Positions 36,184 through 44,770 of a DNA stretch of 58,121 nt are shown here, one piece after another. Within the stretch, counting starts at the first letter, position 1. Each line of letters begins with the position of its first letter. Origin of the DNA: Alistipes sp. (lineage in GTDB: Bacteria > Bacteroidota > Bacteroidia > Bacteroidales > Rikenellaceae); NCBI GenBank assembly GCA_017465055.1, contig JAFTWZ010000024.1, forward strand, positions 1 to 58,121, written 5' to 3'. The notes under the pieces were generated by a model that searched no databases, was not told the DNA's origin, and saw only the letters and a program-made list of their open reading frames with translations. The position numbers and the translations under genes were made by a program.

Positions 36184-36192
36184 GCAAAGATA
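36184..36192 (-). promoter_or_regulatory. tgt promoter -7 box, inner copy
   Basis: The minus strand reads TATCTTTGC 17 bases before the tgt ATG (36167). It is part of a 61-base unit repeated upstream at 36274-36334. Confidence 0.7.
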
Positions 36193-36334
36193 CAAAAAAG
36201 TATCCAATTATCATCACTTGAAACGATGATTAGTGCGAGGAGATTGCTGTAGTAGAAGCATCATTATGATGCCAAAGATACAAAAAAGTATCCAATTATC
36301 ATCACTCGAAACGATGATTAGTGCGAGGAGATTG
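36186..36334. repeat. Duplicated 61-bp promoter-containing unit upstream of tgt
   Basis: aaagatacaaaaaagtatcc ... gtgcgaggagattg is present at 36186-36246 and again at 36274-36334, with one base different (cacttgaaac against cactcgaaac). Each copy contains a TATCTTTG box on the minus strand and an atcat/atgat stem. The 27 bases between are unique. Confidence 0.9.
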
Positions 36335-36403
36335 TGTCACACTTGTCACACCCTGTCACATAGGGCCACACCCCTGTGACATTGTGACATTGTGACAACA
36401 GCT
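36335..36403. repeat. GTCACA palindrome, family d, copy 2
   Basis: The reverse complement of copy 1 at 25286: tgtcacacttgtcacaccct, then gtcacatagggccacaccc, then ctgtgacattgtgacattgtgac. The agreement with copy 1 is nearly complete over about 65 bases. Confidence 0.8.
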
Positions 36404-36439
36404 ATTAACAGTGCTGGTTGCGCGTGGAGGCTGGCGCGT

Positions 36440-36940
36440 GAAAGATTAAGAGTAGTTCGCGCCTAAAGGCGCTAAAGGGTAGCTCGCTCGCTGGCGCGAG
36501 CTAAAGGGTAGTTAAGGGTAGTTAAGGGAGTAGGTAAGTTTGTGCGGTTACAGCATTGTCGCTGACGCTAAACTCCTTAGACTCACTTAACTCCCTAAAC
36601 TATCTCTGTAGCTGGCGCGTGAAAGATTAAGAGTAGTTCGCGCCTAAAGGCGCTAAAGGGTAGTTCGCAGGCAGAGCCTGCTAAAGGGTAGCTCGCTCGC
36701 TGGCGCGAGCTAAAGTGTAGTTAAGGGCGCAGGTAAGTGTGTGCGGCTACAGCGTTGTCGCTGACGCTAAACTTCCTAAGCACCTTAACCTACCTTTAGC
36801 ACCGCAGGTGCACTCTACTCTTTCTACTACTCTTTAGCACCGCAGGTGCGAACTACCCTTTAGCAGGCTCTGCCTGCGCTCTACCCTTCAGCACAGCAGA
36901 CGCGCCCTACCCCTCGGTTCGCGCAAACAGTACTATTACT
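36440..36940. repeat. Mosaic of small hairpin modules, family e
   Basis: About 500 bases without a gene. The constant string ctaaagggtag-ttcg links different palindromes: GCGCCtaaaGGCGC (about 36460 and 36640), GCAGGCagaGCCTGC (about 36667), GCTCGCtggcGCGAGC (about 36487 and 36695), and in reverse orientation GCACCgcaGGTGC (about 36800-36850). Two copies of gtgcgg(c/t)tacagc(g/a)ttgtcgctgacgct (about 36540 and 36745) sit between. A larger inverted arrangement (ttaagggagt ... actcccttaa-like) surrounds these. Confidence 0.8.
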
Positions 36941-36954
36941 ACTACCGTCCTTGT

Positions 36955-37035
36955 CACGTTGTCACAATGTCACACTGTCACAGGGCGTGACCACGTGTGA
37001 CACGATGTGACAAGTGTGACACTACGTGACACGCG
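36955..37035. repeat. GTCACA palindrome, family d, copy 3
   Basis: ttgtcacgttgtcacaatgt, cacactgtcacagggcgtga, ccacgtgtgacacgatgtg, acaagtgtgacactacgtga: a diverged copy of the family with inverted halves, about 55 bases before the next promoter. Confidence 0.75.
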
Positions 37036-37090
37036 AGCGCCACTACCAACTTTTTTGCGCACGACCATCCACACATTACTATTTTTTTAT

Positions 37091-37098
37091 TATCTTTG
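37091..37098 (+). promoter_or_regulatory. Predicted -7 box, promoter of the glycosyltransferase-like gene
   Basis: TATCTTTG at 37091-37098; no clear -33 box. A TTG start codon at 37096 would lie within it, which is why the start at 37123 is preferred. Confidence 0.6.
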
Positions 37099-37122
37099 TG
37101 CGATTATAGACATACATCAACA

Positions 37123-38283
37123 GTGACACACGTTTTAAACCAAATACTCGACTGCTATACCTACGAAGGCTTGGCCCTGATGGCCGTCATCGTGGTACTC
37201 TTTTTCGTGCAGCTATACTACTATGCCATAGCCTATTACCGCGTCTACAGTTTCCGCCTTACGCGCCGCAGAAAACAGATAGACCAGGAGCCTCCGATAT
37301 CGATAATCGTGGCCATCAGAGGCGAGAGCGAGAGTTTCCTTACCGACGAGCTACCGACACTTCTGAGGCAGCAGTATAAGCACTTCGAGGTCGTGGTCGT
37401 ATACATAGGTAGCGACATACAATACTACGAGGAGCTGCAGCGCATACGCAACAACTACTCCTATATGCGTCTTACGCGTATGGGCGGCAACGAACGCATA
37501 TACATAACCACCAAGCAGGCCCTCAACGTAGGCATCAAGTCGGCACAGTACGAGGCACTGCTCTTCACCGTGCCCGGAGCGATACCGAGCGGCGACCGCT
37601 GGGTGGAGTTTATGGCCAAAGGTTTCGAGTATGGCCGCGTGGTATTAGGCCCTTCGATACCCCACTTCGAGGTCGACAACCTCAAGAGCTACCTGATGCG
37701 TATGGTCGAGTTTCAGCGCCTGCGCAACGCTATGTCGCGCGCCGTAGTCGACAAGCTCTACAGCGCACCACGCAGCAACTACGGCTTCACGCGCCAGCTC
37801 TACAACTCAACACGCGGATACAACCACCTCGGCATAGACATCGGCGACAACGACCTCTACCTGCAGGACGTAGCCACCAAGAACAACACCGCCGTAGTGC
37901 TCTCGCCCCACGCTATGGTCACCGAGGAGCGTAGCGCCATGTGGAGCGAGTGGGTTGAGCATATGCGCTACTACGGCTCGACGTTCGAGAGCTTCACGCC
38001 AGCGACCAAGTGCTTCGTGCGTCGCGAGCGCGGCAGCCGCGTGCTATACTTCTTAACGACCATCGTGGCCATCGCGGTGCTACCCTTAGAACTTAAGCTC
38101 GGAGCAATAGTCTTAGCGCTACTGCGTTACTTAATAGTGCTATGGTCGTCGCACCGCACAGCACGCCGCCTCGGCGAGCGAGGCATAGCGCTCAGATACT
38201 GGATTTACGACCTTGCAGGCCCTATTATCGAGTGGATGGTAGGCTCGAGCGAGAGCAACAACACGCCTAAGATATGGAGATAG
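37123..38283 (+). CDS. Membrane-bound glycosyltransferase-2-like protein
   Basis: About 386 residues from GTG 37123; the start is uncertain because the frame is open further upstream into the promoter. One N-terminal membrane helix (LALMAVIVVLFFVQLYYYAIAY), then a GT-A-like domain beginning PPISIIVAIRGESESFLTDELPTLLRQQYKHFEVVVVY, with diverged metal site (LFTVPGAIPSGDRWVEFM replaces the usual DAD) and a later IGDNDLYLQDVATK. Two C-terminal helices (VLYFLTTIVAIAVLPLELKLGAIVLALLRYLIVLW). It resembles family 2 transferases; the missing DxD raises doubt about activity. The stop overlaps the sigma factor start by 10 bases, so the two are translationally linked. Confidence 0.8.
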   Translation: MTHVLNQILDCYTYEGLALMAVIVVLFFVQLYYYAIAYYRVYSFRLTRRRKQIDQEPPISIIVAIRGESESFLTDELPTLLRQQYKHFEVVVVYIGSDIQYYEELQRIRNNYSYMRLTRMGGNERIYITTKQALNVGIKSAQYEALLFTVPGAIPSGDRWVEFMAKGFEYGRVVLGPSIPHFEVDNLKSYLMRMVEFQRLRNAMSRAVVDKLYSAPRSNYGFTRQLYNSTRGYNHLGIDIGDNDLYLQDVATKNNTAVVLSPHAMVTEERSAMWSEWVEHMRYYGSTFESFTPATKCFVRRERGSRVLYFLTTIVAIAVLPLELKLGAIVLALLRYLIVLWSSHRTARRLGERGIALRYWIYDLAGPIIEWMVGSSESNNTPKIWR

Positions 38284-38831
38284 ACGACTACATCGTAGCC
38301 ACAGATAGCAGACTTGTGGAGTTGGCCTCGGAGGGCGATCAGCAGGCCTTCGAGTACCTCTTCACGCGCTACCGCGAGGCTCTGTTGCGCCTATTCGAGC
38401 AGCACCTCGACGACAAGACCGTGGCCAGCGACCTGCTGCAGGAGACCTTCATAAAGGTATACCTGCACCTCAATAGCTACTCGAAAACCTACACCTTTGG
38501 GCAGTGGATATACACCATAGCACGCAACACACTGATAGACCACATACGTCGCCGCGCCGATGATGTATCGATAAACGAGCACTTCCGCTCGCCACAGGCG
38601 ATGACACCTTCGCCCGAGGAGTCGGTGATTATAAACCAGAGGCACAGCCACTTCTACGCCGCCCTCGAGGAGCTGTCGGAGGAGTATAGGCGCATCATAG
38701 TTATGCGATTTATCGAGGAGTACTCCTACGAGGAGATTGCCGAGAAGCTCTCGAAGCCGATAAATACCATAAAGACCCAGATACGCCGTGCGCGCCGTGC
38801 CGTGTGCAAGCTCATCCTCGAGAAGGAGTAG
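38274..38831 (+). CDS. ECF-type RNA polymerase sigma factor
   Basis: 185 residues. Region 2 is about 20-90 (FEYLFTRYREALLRLFEQHLDDKTVASDLLQETFIKVYLHLNSY ... FGQWIYTIARNTLIDHIRRR). Region 4 is about 125-180 (LEELSEEYRRIIVMRFIEEYSYEEIAEKLSKPINTIKTQIRRARR), with a helix-turn-helix. It directs RNA polymerase to a particular promoter set. No anti-sigma gene adjoins; the upstream overlapping membrane protein and the downstream rsmG are the neighbours, 6 bases away. In other Bacteroidetes this housekeeping-linked sigma gene sits in the same place beside rsmG, so it may not be stress-specific. Confidence 0.92.
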   Translation: MEIDDYIVATDSRLVELASEGDQQAFEYLFTRYREALLRLFEQHLDDKTVASDLLQETFIKVYLHLNSYSKTYTFGQWIYTIARNTLIDHIRRRADDVSINEHFRSPQAMTPSPEESVIINQRHSHFYAALEELSEEYRRIIVMRFIEEYSYEEIAEKLSKPINTIKTQIRRARRAVCKLILEKE

Positions 38832-38864
38832 GCCAAAATGTTAACTACTAAGCAACCAACGCAG

Positions 38865-39497
38865 ATGAACAATAGCGAGATAATAACACGCTACTTCCCA
38901 GATATTAGCGACGAGCAGAGACGTCAGTTCGACCTGCTCGGGGAGCTATATGCCGAGTGGAACAGCCGCATAAACGTGGTGTCGCGCAAGGACTTAGAGC
39001 ACCTATACACTCGACACATACTCCACTCGCTCGCCATAGCCAAAGTGTGCCAGTTCGAGGCTGGAGCAAAAATCGTAGACATAGGCTGCGGTGGAGGCTT
39101 TCCGTCGGTGCCACTGGCCATAATGTTCCCCGAAGCGGAGTTCGTGGGTGTCGACTCCATAGGCAAGAAGATACGTGTGGTCGAGGGCATCATCTCAGGA
39201 GCAGGGATTAAGAACCTAAGAGCGATAAATAGCCGTGCCGAGCAGCTCGGCGAGAAGTTCGACTATGTGGTATCGCGCGCCGTCACCGAGATGGCACGAT
39301 TTATGCCCTGGACACGACCCTTGCTACGTCGCGGACAGCGCGGCACGCTCGCCAATGGCGTGCTCTACCTCAAGGGTGGCGACTTGGCCGAGGAGCTGGC
39401 AGCAACACGTCTTAAGTGGAACGTGTACGAGATAGGCTCGATGTTCGACGACGAATTTTTCGAGACCAAGAGGGTGGTATATACGCCATATAAGTAG
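38865..39497 (+). CDS. rsmG: 16S rRNA m7G527 methyltransferase RsmG
   Basis: 210 residues from ATG 38865 (MNNSEIITRYFPDIS). An upstream ATG at 38838 is also in frame, giving a nine-residue longer N-terminus (MLTTKQPTQ), but the conserved family start is at the second. The SAM-binding motif is VDIGCGGGFPSVPLAIMFPE near residue 74; the NVVSRKDLEHLYTRHILHSLA block is also diagnostic. It methylates N7 of G527 in 16S rRNA; loss gives low-level streptomycin resistance in other bacteria. It lies directly after the sigma factor. Confidence 0.94.
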   Translation: MNNSEIITRYFPDISDEQRRQFDLLGELYAEWNSRINVVSRKDLEHLYTRHILHSLAIAKVCQFEAGAKIVDIGCGGGFPSVPLAIMFPEAEFVGVDSIGKKIRVVEGIISGAGIKNLRAINSRAEQLGEKFDYVVSRAVTEMARFMPWTRPLLRRGQRGTLANGVLYLKGGDLAEELAATRLKWNVYEIGSMFDDEFFETKRVVYTPYK

Positions 39498-39518
39498 ATT
39501 TAATATTCTGAGCCAACG

Positions 39519-41255
39519 ATGGATACCGCAACGAGTGTAATAGGCCTGAGGGTGACGACACCCCAGGAGCGCGAGGAGCTTAGGCTACGCGGATGCTACG
39601 CCGAGCAGTGGGACAAGGTGCTCGTAGCCGAGGACTTTAGCCCCGAGCAGCTGCGTAACGCCCGCTTCGAGGGCGAGGTATCGATAGGCTCCGAGACACG
39701 CATATACGACTCGACGATATCGAACTACGCCATAGGCAGCCGCTGCCTCATAGATGACGTGTTACGTATGGAGTGCCGCCACGACAGCTCGTTTGGCGAG
39801 GGTGTGATGGTGGCCGCCGTAAACGAGAATGGAGGCCGCAGCGTGGCGATACACCGCAACCTGACGTCGCAGCAGGCCTACCTGATGACCATGATGCGCA
39901 ACAGACCTCAGATGGTAGAGCGTATGATGGCTATGGTCGAGGCACTTAGCCAGAGCCACCGCTCGGCGATAGGACGTGTCGAGGACAACAGCTCGGTGGT
40001 AGGCGCGCGCTTCATCCGCGAGGTACGCATCGAAGAGGGGTGCATCATAGAGGGAGCTTCGCACCTCGAGAATGGCACAGTGGGGCGCGGAGCACACGTA
40101 GGCATAGATGTTCGCGCACGCGACTTTATAATCGACAACGACGCACGCGTAGATGGCGCTTCGAGCCTTGTGCGTAGCTTTGTGGGCGAGAACTCGGTTG
40201 TAGACAATGGCTTTACGGCCATCGACACGCTGATGTTTGCCAACTGCCACTTCGAGAATGGCGAGGCCACGTCGGTATTTGCTGGGCCCTTTACCGTGTC
40301 GCACCACAAGTCGTCGCTGCTCATCGCCGGTATCTTCTCGTTCTTCAACGCCGGTAGCGGCACAAACCAGTCGAACCACCTCTTCAAGAGTGGCGCTGTA
40401 CACCAGTCGGTACACCTGCGAGGCACGAAGTTCGGCAGCAGCGCCTACGTTATGTCGCCAGCGATTGAGGGCCCCTATACGGTGGTGCTTGGCAGGCATA
40501 CGCGCCACCACGACACGCAGGATATGCCCTTCTCCTACCTTATCGAGGAGGCGGGCCAGTCGTTGCTTATGCCAGCACTCTCGCTCAAGAGCTACGGCAC
40601 GGTGCGCGACATAGAGAAGTGGAAGAGCCGCGACGGGCGTAGCCTGAGGCGCGATAACATATGCTTCGAGGAGTTTAACCCCTACACTACGGGCAAGATG
40701 CTGCGCGGCGTAGATGCCCTCACGCGTCTCTACGAGAACGACCCCGAGGCCAAGAGCTACAACTACAACCGCACGGTGATACGCTCGTCGATGTTGCACC
40801 GAGGCATTAAACTCTACAACAGCGCCATAGTTGCATCGCTGGGCGCAATGCTCGAGAGGGGACGCTACACACCCTATGGCGACGATGGCAGCGAGTGGAT
40901 AGACCTCGGAGGCCAGTACCTACCACTGAGTAAGGTCGAGGAGCTTATGGGGCGCATCGCCAGCGGAGAGCTCTCGCTCGAGGGCCTCGCGGCGGAGCTT
41001 AACTCGCTTATGGAGCGCTACGACGATATGGCCGCGACGTATGCCTACGCCATTATTAGCCAGCTTGAGGGACATATGCTCTCCGCTGGCGAGGTCGACG
41101 AAGTCATAGCCTCGGCAAGGAACGTTCGGGCGCGTATGCGCGAGACTACCGAGGCAGATAGGGCACGCGACGCAGGCCTGGATATGATGGTCGGCTACGG
41201 CTACGACTTCCGCGACGAGGAGGAGCACCGTAGCGACTTTATAAATACGCATTAA
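39519..41255 (+). CDS. DUF4954-family protein with hexapeptide-type beta helix
   Basis: 578 residues. Central region about 50-330 has left-handed beta-helix (hexapeptide) character, e.g. GSETRIYDSTISNYAIGSRCLI, GCIIEGASHLENGTVGRGAHVGID, and GENSVVDNGFTAIDTLMFANCHFENGEAT. A long helical tail follows (ELMGRIASGELSLEGLAAEL). It matches the DUF4954 family common in Bacteroidales; hexapeptide folds are typical of acyltransferases and nucleotidyltransferases but the reaction is unknown. It is 22 bases after rsmG. Confidence 0.88.
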   Translation: MDTATSVIGLRVTTPQEREELRLRGCYAEQWDKVLVAEDFSPEQLRNARFEGEVSIGSETRIYDSTISNYAIGSRCLIDDVLRMECRHDSSFGEGVMVAAVNENGGRSVAIHRNLTSQQAYLMTMMRNRPQMVERMMAMVEALSQSHRSAIGRVEDNSSVVGARFIREVRIEEGCIIEGASHLENGTVGRGAHVGIDVRARDFIIDNDARVDGASSLVRSFVGENSVVDNGFTAIDTLMFANCHFENGEATSVFAGPFTVSHHKSSLLIAGIFSFFNAGSGTNQSNHLFKSGAVHQSVHLRGTKFGSSAYVMSPAIEGPYTVVLGRHTRHHDTQDMPFSYLIEEAGQSLLMPALSLKSYGTVRDIEKWKSRDGRSLRRDNICFEEFNPYTTGKMLRGVDALTRLYENDPEAKSYNYNRTVIRSSMLHRGIKLYNSAIVASLGAMLERGRYTPYGDDGSEWIDLGGQYLPLSKVEELMGRIASGELSLEGLAAELNSLMERYDDMAATYAYAIISQLEGHMLSAGEVDEVIASARNVRARMRETTEADRARDAGLDMMVGYGYDFRDEEEHRSDFINTH

Positions 41256-41297
41256 ACACAGACAACATACATTAAATAACTAAAACCAACTAAGACT

Positions 41298-42224
41298 ATG
41301 GAGAAAGTAAAAGTTTTGATTATCGGTAGCGGCCCTGCAGGCTTCACCGCAGCTATCTACACTTCACGTGCTAACCTTCAGCCCGTACTCTACGAGGGTA
41401 TCGAGCCAGGAGGTCAGCTCACAACAACCACCGAGATTGAGAACTTCCCAGGCTACCCCGAGGGTATCACCGGCACGGCTATGATGGAGGATTTGCGCAA
41501 GCAGGCACTCCGCTTCGGCGCTGACGTACGTCGCGGTATCATCACCGATATCGACCTCTCGGAGCGTCCTTTCAAGGTTACCGTAGACCACGAGCATCAG
41601 ATCGAGGCCGAGGCTGTAATCGTATGTACAGGTGCTTCGGCCAAGTACCTCGGTCTGGAGTCGGAGGCTAAGTATCGCGGTATGGGCGTGAGCGCTTGTG
41701 CCACTTGCGACGGCTTCTTCTACCGCAAGCAGGATGTGGCTGTAGTAGGTGGTGGTGACACCGCTTGCGAGGAGGCTACATACCTTGCATCTATCTGCAA
41801 GAAGGTCTACCTTATCGTTCGTAAGAACTACTTGCGCGCATCGAAGGCTATGCAGGAGCGCGTATTCAACACCCCTAATATCGAGGTATTGTTCGAGCAC
41901 AACACCGCAGAGGTTCTCGGCGACGAGGATGGCGTAACAGGCGTACGCGTGGTTAGCACCTCGGGCCAGGAGCGCACACTCGACATTATGGGCTTCTTCC
42001 TCGCCATTGGTCACCACCCCAACGTCGAGGTACTCAAGGGTCAGCTCGAGCTCGACGAGCAGGGCTACATCAAGGTAGTTCCAGGCACCTCGAAGACCTC
42101 GGTTGAGGGCGTCTTCGCCGCTGGCGACGTCAAGGACCCACACTATCGTCAGGCTATCACCGCTGCAGGCTCGGGCTGTATCGCCGCTTTGGACTGCGAG
42201 CGCTGGCTCTTGGCCCAGAACTAA
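41298..42224 (+). CDS. trxB: Thioredoxin-disulfide reductase TrxB
   Basis: 308 residues. FAD site GSGPAG at 10-15, redox pair Cys134-Cys137 in CATCDGFF, NADPH site GGGDTA at 151-156, and the C-terminal FAGDVKD motif. The flavoprotein passes electrons from NADPH to thioredoxin. Codon use is biased, indicating good expression. The stop codon overlaps the rnz start by one base (taATGg). Confidence 0.96.
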   Translation: MEKVKVLIIGSGPAGFTAAIYTSRANLQPVLYEGIEPGGQLTTTTEIENFPGYPEGITGTAMMEDLRKQALRFGADVRRGIITDIDLSERPFKVTVDHEHQIEAEAVIVCTGASAKYLGLESEAKYRGMGVSACATCDGFFYRKQDVAVVGGGDTACEEATYLASICKKVYLIVRKNYLRASKAMQERVFNTPNIEVLFEHNTAEVLGDEDGVTGVRVVSTSGQERTLDIMGFFLAIGHHPNVEVLKGQLELDEQGYIKVVPGTSKTSVEGVFAAGDVKDPHYRQAITAAGSGCIAALDCERWLLAQN

Positions 42225-43147
42225 TGGCCTTTAGTGTCACCATATTAGGCAACTCATCGGCAAAGCCTACGCCTACGGCACACCCCTCGGCGCAGGTTGT
42301 CAACCTCAACGAACAGTACTACTTGGTTGACGCTGGTGAGGGCGTGCAACAACAGCTTATAAGGCGCGGCATCAATCCGCTGCGCCTTAGAGCTGTCTTT
42401 ATCAGCCACCTACACGGCGACCACTGCTACGGCCTCTTTCCGCTGATATCGACCCTCGGACTGGAGGGTAAGCGCACGCCGCTGGATATATACGCCCCAG
42501 CGCCTATGGGCGACATCTTAGAGTATCACCACCGCTACTTCTTCGACGACCTACCCTTCGAGGTCAAGTGGCACGAGGTTAAGACCACCGAGTATCAGAT
42601 TGTAATGGAGAATAGCACCTTGGAGGTGTGGTCCGTACCCCTTAGGCACCGCATACCTACCTCGGGATACCTATTCCGCGAGAAGCAGCCAGCACTCAAT
42701 GTCCGCAAGGAGGAGATTCAGCGCTTGGGCCTCTCTATAGCTCAGATCGTGGCACTTAAGCGCGGTGAGGATATAACGCTCTCAAGTGGCGAGACCCTAT
42801 CGCACGAGCAGTTGACATACCGCCCCTACGAGGCGCGCTCGTATGCCTACCTCTCGGATACCAACTACTCGGCACGTGCTGCCGAGCGTGTGCGCGGCGT
42901 CGACCTGCTATACCACGAGACAACATACTCTATGGCCGAGGAGCAGTGGGCTAAGGGTCGCGGACACTCGACAACCACACAGGCGGCACGCGTAGCCCAG
43001 CTTGCCGAGGCCAAGAGACTGATTATAGGGCACTTCTCATCGCGATACAAGGACCACGAGGCTTTGGCTGAGGAGTGTCGCACGATATTTCCAAATACGG
43101 ATATCGCTCGCGAGGGCGAGACCTTTTATATTGAACAGCTACGATGA
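42224..43147 (+). CDS. rnz: Ribonuclease Z
   Basis: 307 residues. The metallo-beta-lactamase metal motif is HLHGDH (His62-His67). Others are NSSAKPTPTAHPSAQVV at the N-terminus (NSS-type nucleotide loop), YLSDTNYS near the third metal ligand, and IGHFSSRYKD. It cuts the 3' trailer of tRNA precursors that lack an encoded CCA. Start and stop both overlap the neighbours (trxB by 1 base, TrmH-type by 4), so the three genes form a translationally coupled run. Confidence 0.95.
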   Translation: MAFSVTILGNSSAKPTPTAHPSAQVVNLNEQYYLVDAGEGVQQQLIRRGINPLRLRAVFISHLHGDHCYGLFPLISTLGLEGKRTPLDIYAPAPMGDILEYHHRYFFDDLPFEVKWHEVKTTEYQIVMENSTLEVWSVPLRHRIPTSGYLFREKQPALNVRKEEIQRLGLSIAQIVALKRGEDITLSSGETLSHEQLTYRPYEARSYAYLSDTNYSARAAERVRGVDLLYHETTYSMAEEQWAKGRGHSTTTQAARVAQLAEAKRLIIGHFSSRYKDHEALAEECRTIFPNTDIAREGETFYIEQLR

Positions 43148-43884
43148 CTAAGGCCGAGATACAACACATACGCTCGCTTGGCGACAAGCGCACGCGCGAT
43201 GCCGAGGGGCTATTTATTGCCGAGGGCGATAAGCTCGTCGAGGAGATTCTGTCGTCGCGCCTCCGCGTACGCAAGGTCTACACCACGCGCAGCGATATGT
43301 CGGGCGCAGTCATCGAGCAGATAGATAGGCGCGATATGGAGCGCATCAGCGCACTCAAGACCGCCACTACGACTATTGCCGTTGTCGAGCAGCCACGCCA
43401 CAAACTAAACATCTCTAACCTCGATGGCCGCCTTACGTTGGCGCTCGATGGCGTTCAAAACCCGGGCAACTTAGGCACCATCATACGCCTTGCCGACTGG
43501 TTTGGCATCGAGGATATCCTCTGCACTAAGGAGTGCGCCGACTGCTACAACCCTAAGGTTGTGCAGGCTACAATGGGCGCTATACTGCGCGTGCGCGTGC
43601 ACTACGTCGACGACTTGGCAGCAATGCTCGTGTCGCTTAGGGATAAGGGCACAGCCATCTATGGCACGCTGCTCGATGGCCAGAGCATCTACACTACGGA
43701 GCTACGCCAGGAGGGCATCATCGTTATGGGTAACGAGGGTCGAGGCCTCAGCGACGCCTGCCGCGCGGTGGTAAGCCATAAGCTCCTCATACCACCCTAC
43801 CCTGCCACCCGCTCAACCTCCGAGTCGCTCAACGTCGCTATGGCTACGGGCATAGTCCTTGCCGAGTTCCGCCGCCGCGGGTAG
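43144..43884 (+). CDS. TrmH/SpoU-family RNA 2'-O-methyltransferase
   Basis: 246 residues. N-terminal substrate-binding domain about 1-85, then the SPOUT knot: motif 1 NPGNLGTIIRLADWFGIEDI, motif 2 GIIVMGNEGRGLSD, motif 3 IPPYPATRSTSESLNVAMATGIVL. It methylates ribose in rRNA or tRNA; the target could be 23S G2251 (RlmB-like) or another site and is not resolved. It is the last gene of the plus-strand run; repeats follow. Confidence 0.93.
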   Translation: MTKAEIQHIRSLGDKRTRDAEGLFIAEGDKLVEEILSSRLRVRKVYTTRSDMSGAVIEQIDRRDMERISALKTATTTIAVVEQPRHKLNISNLDGRLTLALDGVQNPGNLGTIIRLADWFGIEDILCTKECADCYNPKVVQATMGAILRVRVHYVDDLAAMLVSLRDKGTAIYGTLLDGQSIYTTELRQEGIIVMGNEGRGLSDACRAVVSHKLLIPPYPATRSTSESLNVAMATGIVLAEFRRRG

Positions 43885-43904
43885 CGATAGGCTGATGGGC
43901 AGGT

Positions 43905-44115
43905 GGGCTGGCGCGTGAAAGATTAAGGGTAGTTCGCGCCTAAAGGCGCTAAAGAGTAGTTCGCAGGCAGAGCCTGCTAAAGGGTAGTTCGCTCGCTAAA
44001 GCGAGATAAAGGGTAGCGAAGGGAGCAGGATGCTTTGTGCGGCTACAGCGTTGTCGCTGGCATTGTCGCTGGCGTGAGAGGTTGGTGCGGTTAAAGCGTT
44101 GTCGCTTGCGCGTGT
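43905..44115. repeat. Hairpin module mosaic, family e, second site
   Basis: The same modules as at 36440: ggtagttcGCGCCtaaaGGCGC (about 43930), GCAGGCagaGCCTGC (about 43964), ttcgctcgctaaagcgag (about 43990). Two copies of gtgcggctacagcgttgtcgct or gtgcggttaaagcgttgtcgct follow (about 44035 and 44085). Confidence 0.8.
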
Positions 44116-44120
44116 ATTTT

Positions 44121-44301
44121 TTAGAGACCACAGAGACGAAAGAGACGCAGAGACCACAGAGAACAGTAAGGTTTGTGCGTTAAAGCGTTGTCGCGGAACG
44201 AAAGAGAAAGATGATAGCCGACTTCGTTGTTGTCTCTCTCGTCTCTCTCGTCCTTGTTGTCTCTTCCATCTCTGTAGTCTCTGTGGTCTCTGCGTCTCCC
44301 T
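44121..44301. repeat. Inverted 9-bp microsatellite hairpin, family b, copy 3
   Basis: Left arm agagaccac/agagacgaa/agagacgc units, an inserted gtttgtgcgttaaagcgttg segment, core gatgatagccgacttcgttg at 44210, then gtctctctc units and a degenerate right arm ending gtggtctctgcgtctccctg. Same orientation as copies 1 and 4. Confidence 0.85.
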
Positions 44302-44341
44302 GAAAACTCTCTCCTATCTCGTATGTGGTGAGCAAAACAAC

Positions 44342-44373
44342 AGAGACCAACCAGAGGATTCTGATTGGTCTCT
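44342..44373 (-). terminator. Terminator-like hairpin after rplS
   Basis: agagaccaaccag (44342-44354) pairs with ctgattggtctct (44361-44373). In the minus direction it is followed by gttgttttg. It begins 23 bases after the rplS stop. Confidence 0.7.
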
Positions 44374-44395
44374 ACCTTTCTACAAGGATGAAGTC

Positions 44396-44770
44396 TTACT
44401 CCGACTTCTTCATACGACGCTCCTTGATACGCGCCTTCTTACCTGTGAGGTCACGGAGGTAGTAGATACGTGCACGACGTACAACACCATACTTGTTAAC
44501 CTCGATCTTGTCGATGTGTGGTGAGTAGAGTGGGAAGATACGCTCTACACCTACGCCGTTAGATACCTTACGGATGGTAAACATCTTGGTACGGCCCGAA
44601 CCCTTAATCTGGATTACTACGCCACGGAAGCTCTGAAGACGCTCCTTGTTACCCTCCACGATACGGTAGGTTACTGTGATTGTGTCACCGGCACCAAACT
44701 TAGGCACATCGGCCTCACTCTTGGTCCACATCTGCTCGTTTACGAGTCTGATCAACTGATCCTTGTTCAT
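44396..44770 (-). CDS. rplS: 50S ribosomal protein L19
   Basis: 124 residues. The family core is clear: [60 protein letters not shown] and [11 protein letters not shown]-like ([24 protein letters not shown]). It contacts the 30S subunit at the ribosome interface. The gene stands alone here (no rpsP-rimM-trmD neighbours). The start ATG 44770 is preceded by a leader of about 196 bases with its own strong promoter. Confidence 0.97.
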   Translation of the reverse strand: MNKDQLIRLVNEQMWTKSEADVPKFGAGDTITVTYRIVEGNKERLQSFRGVVIQIKGSGRTKMFTIRKVSNGVGVERIFPLYSPHIDKIEVNKYGVVRRARIYYLRDLTGKKARIKERRMKKSE

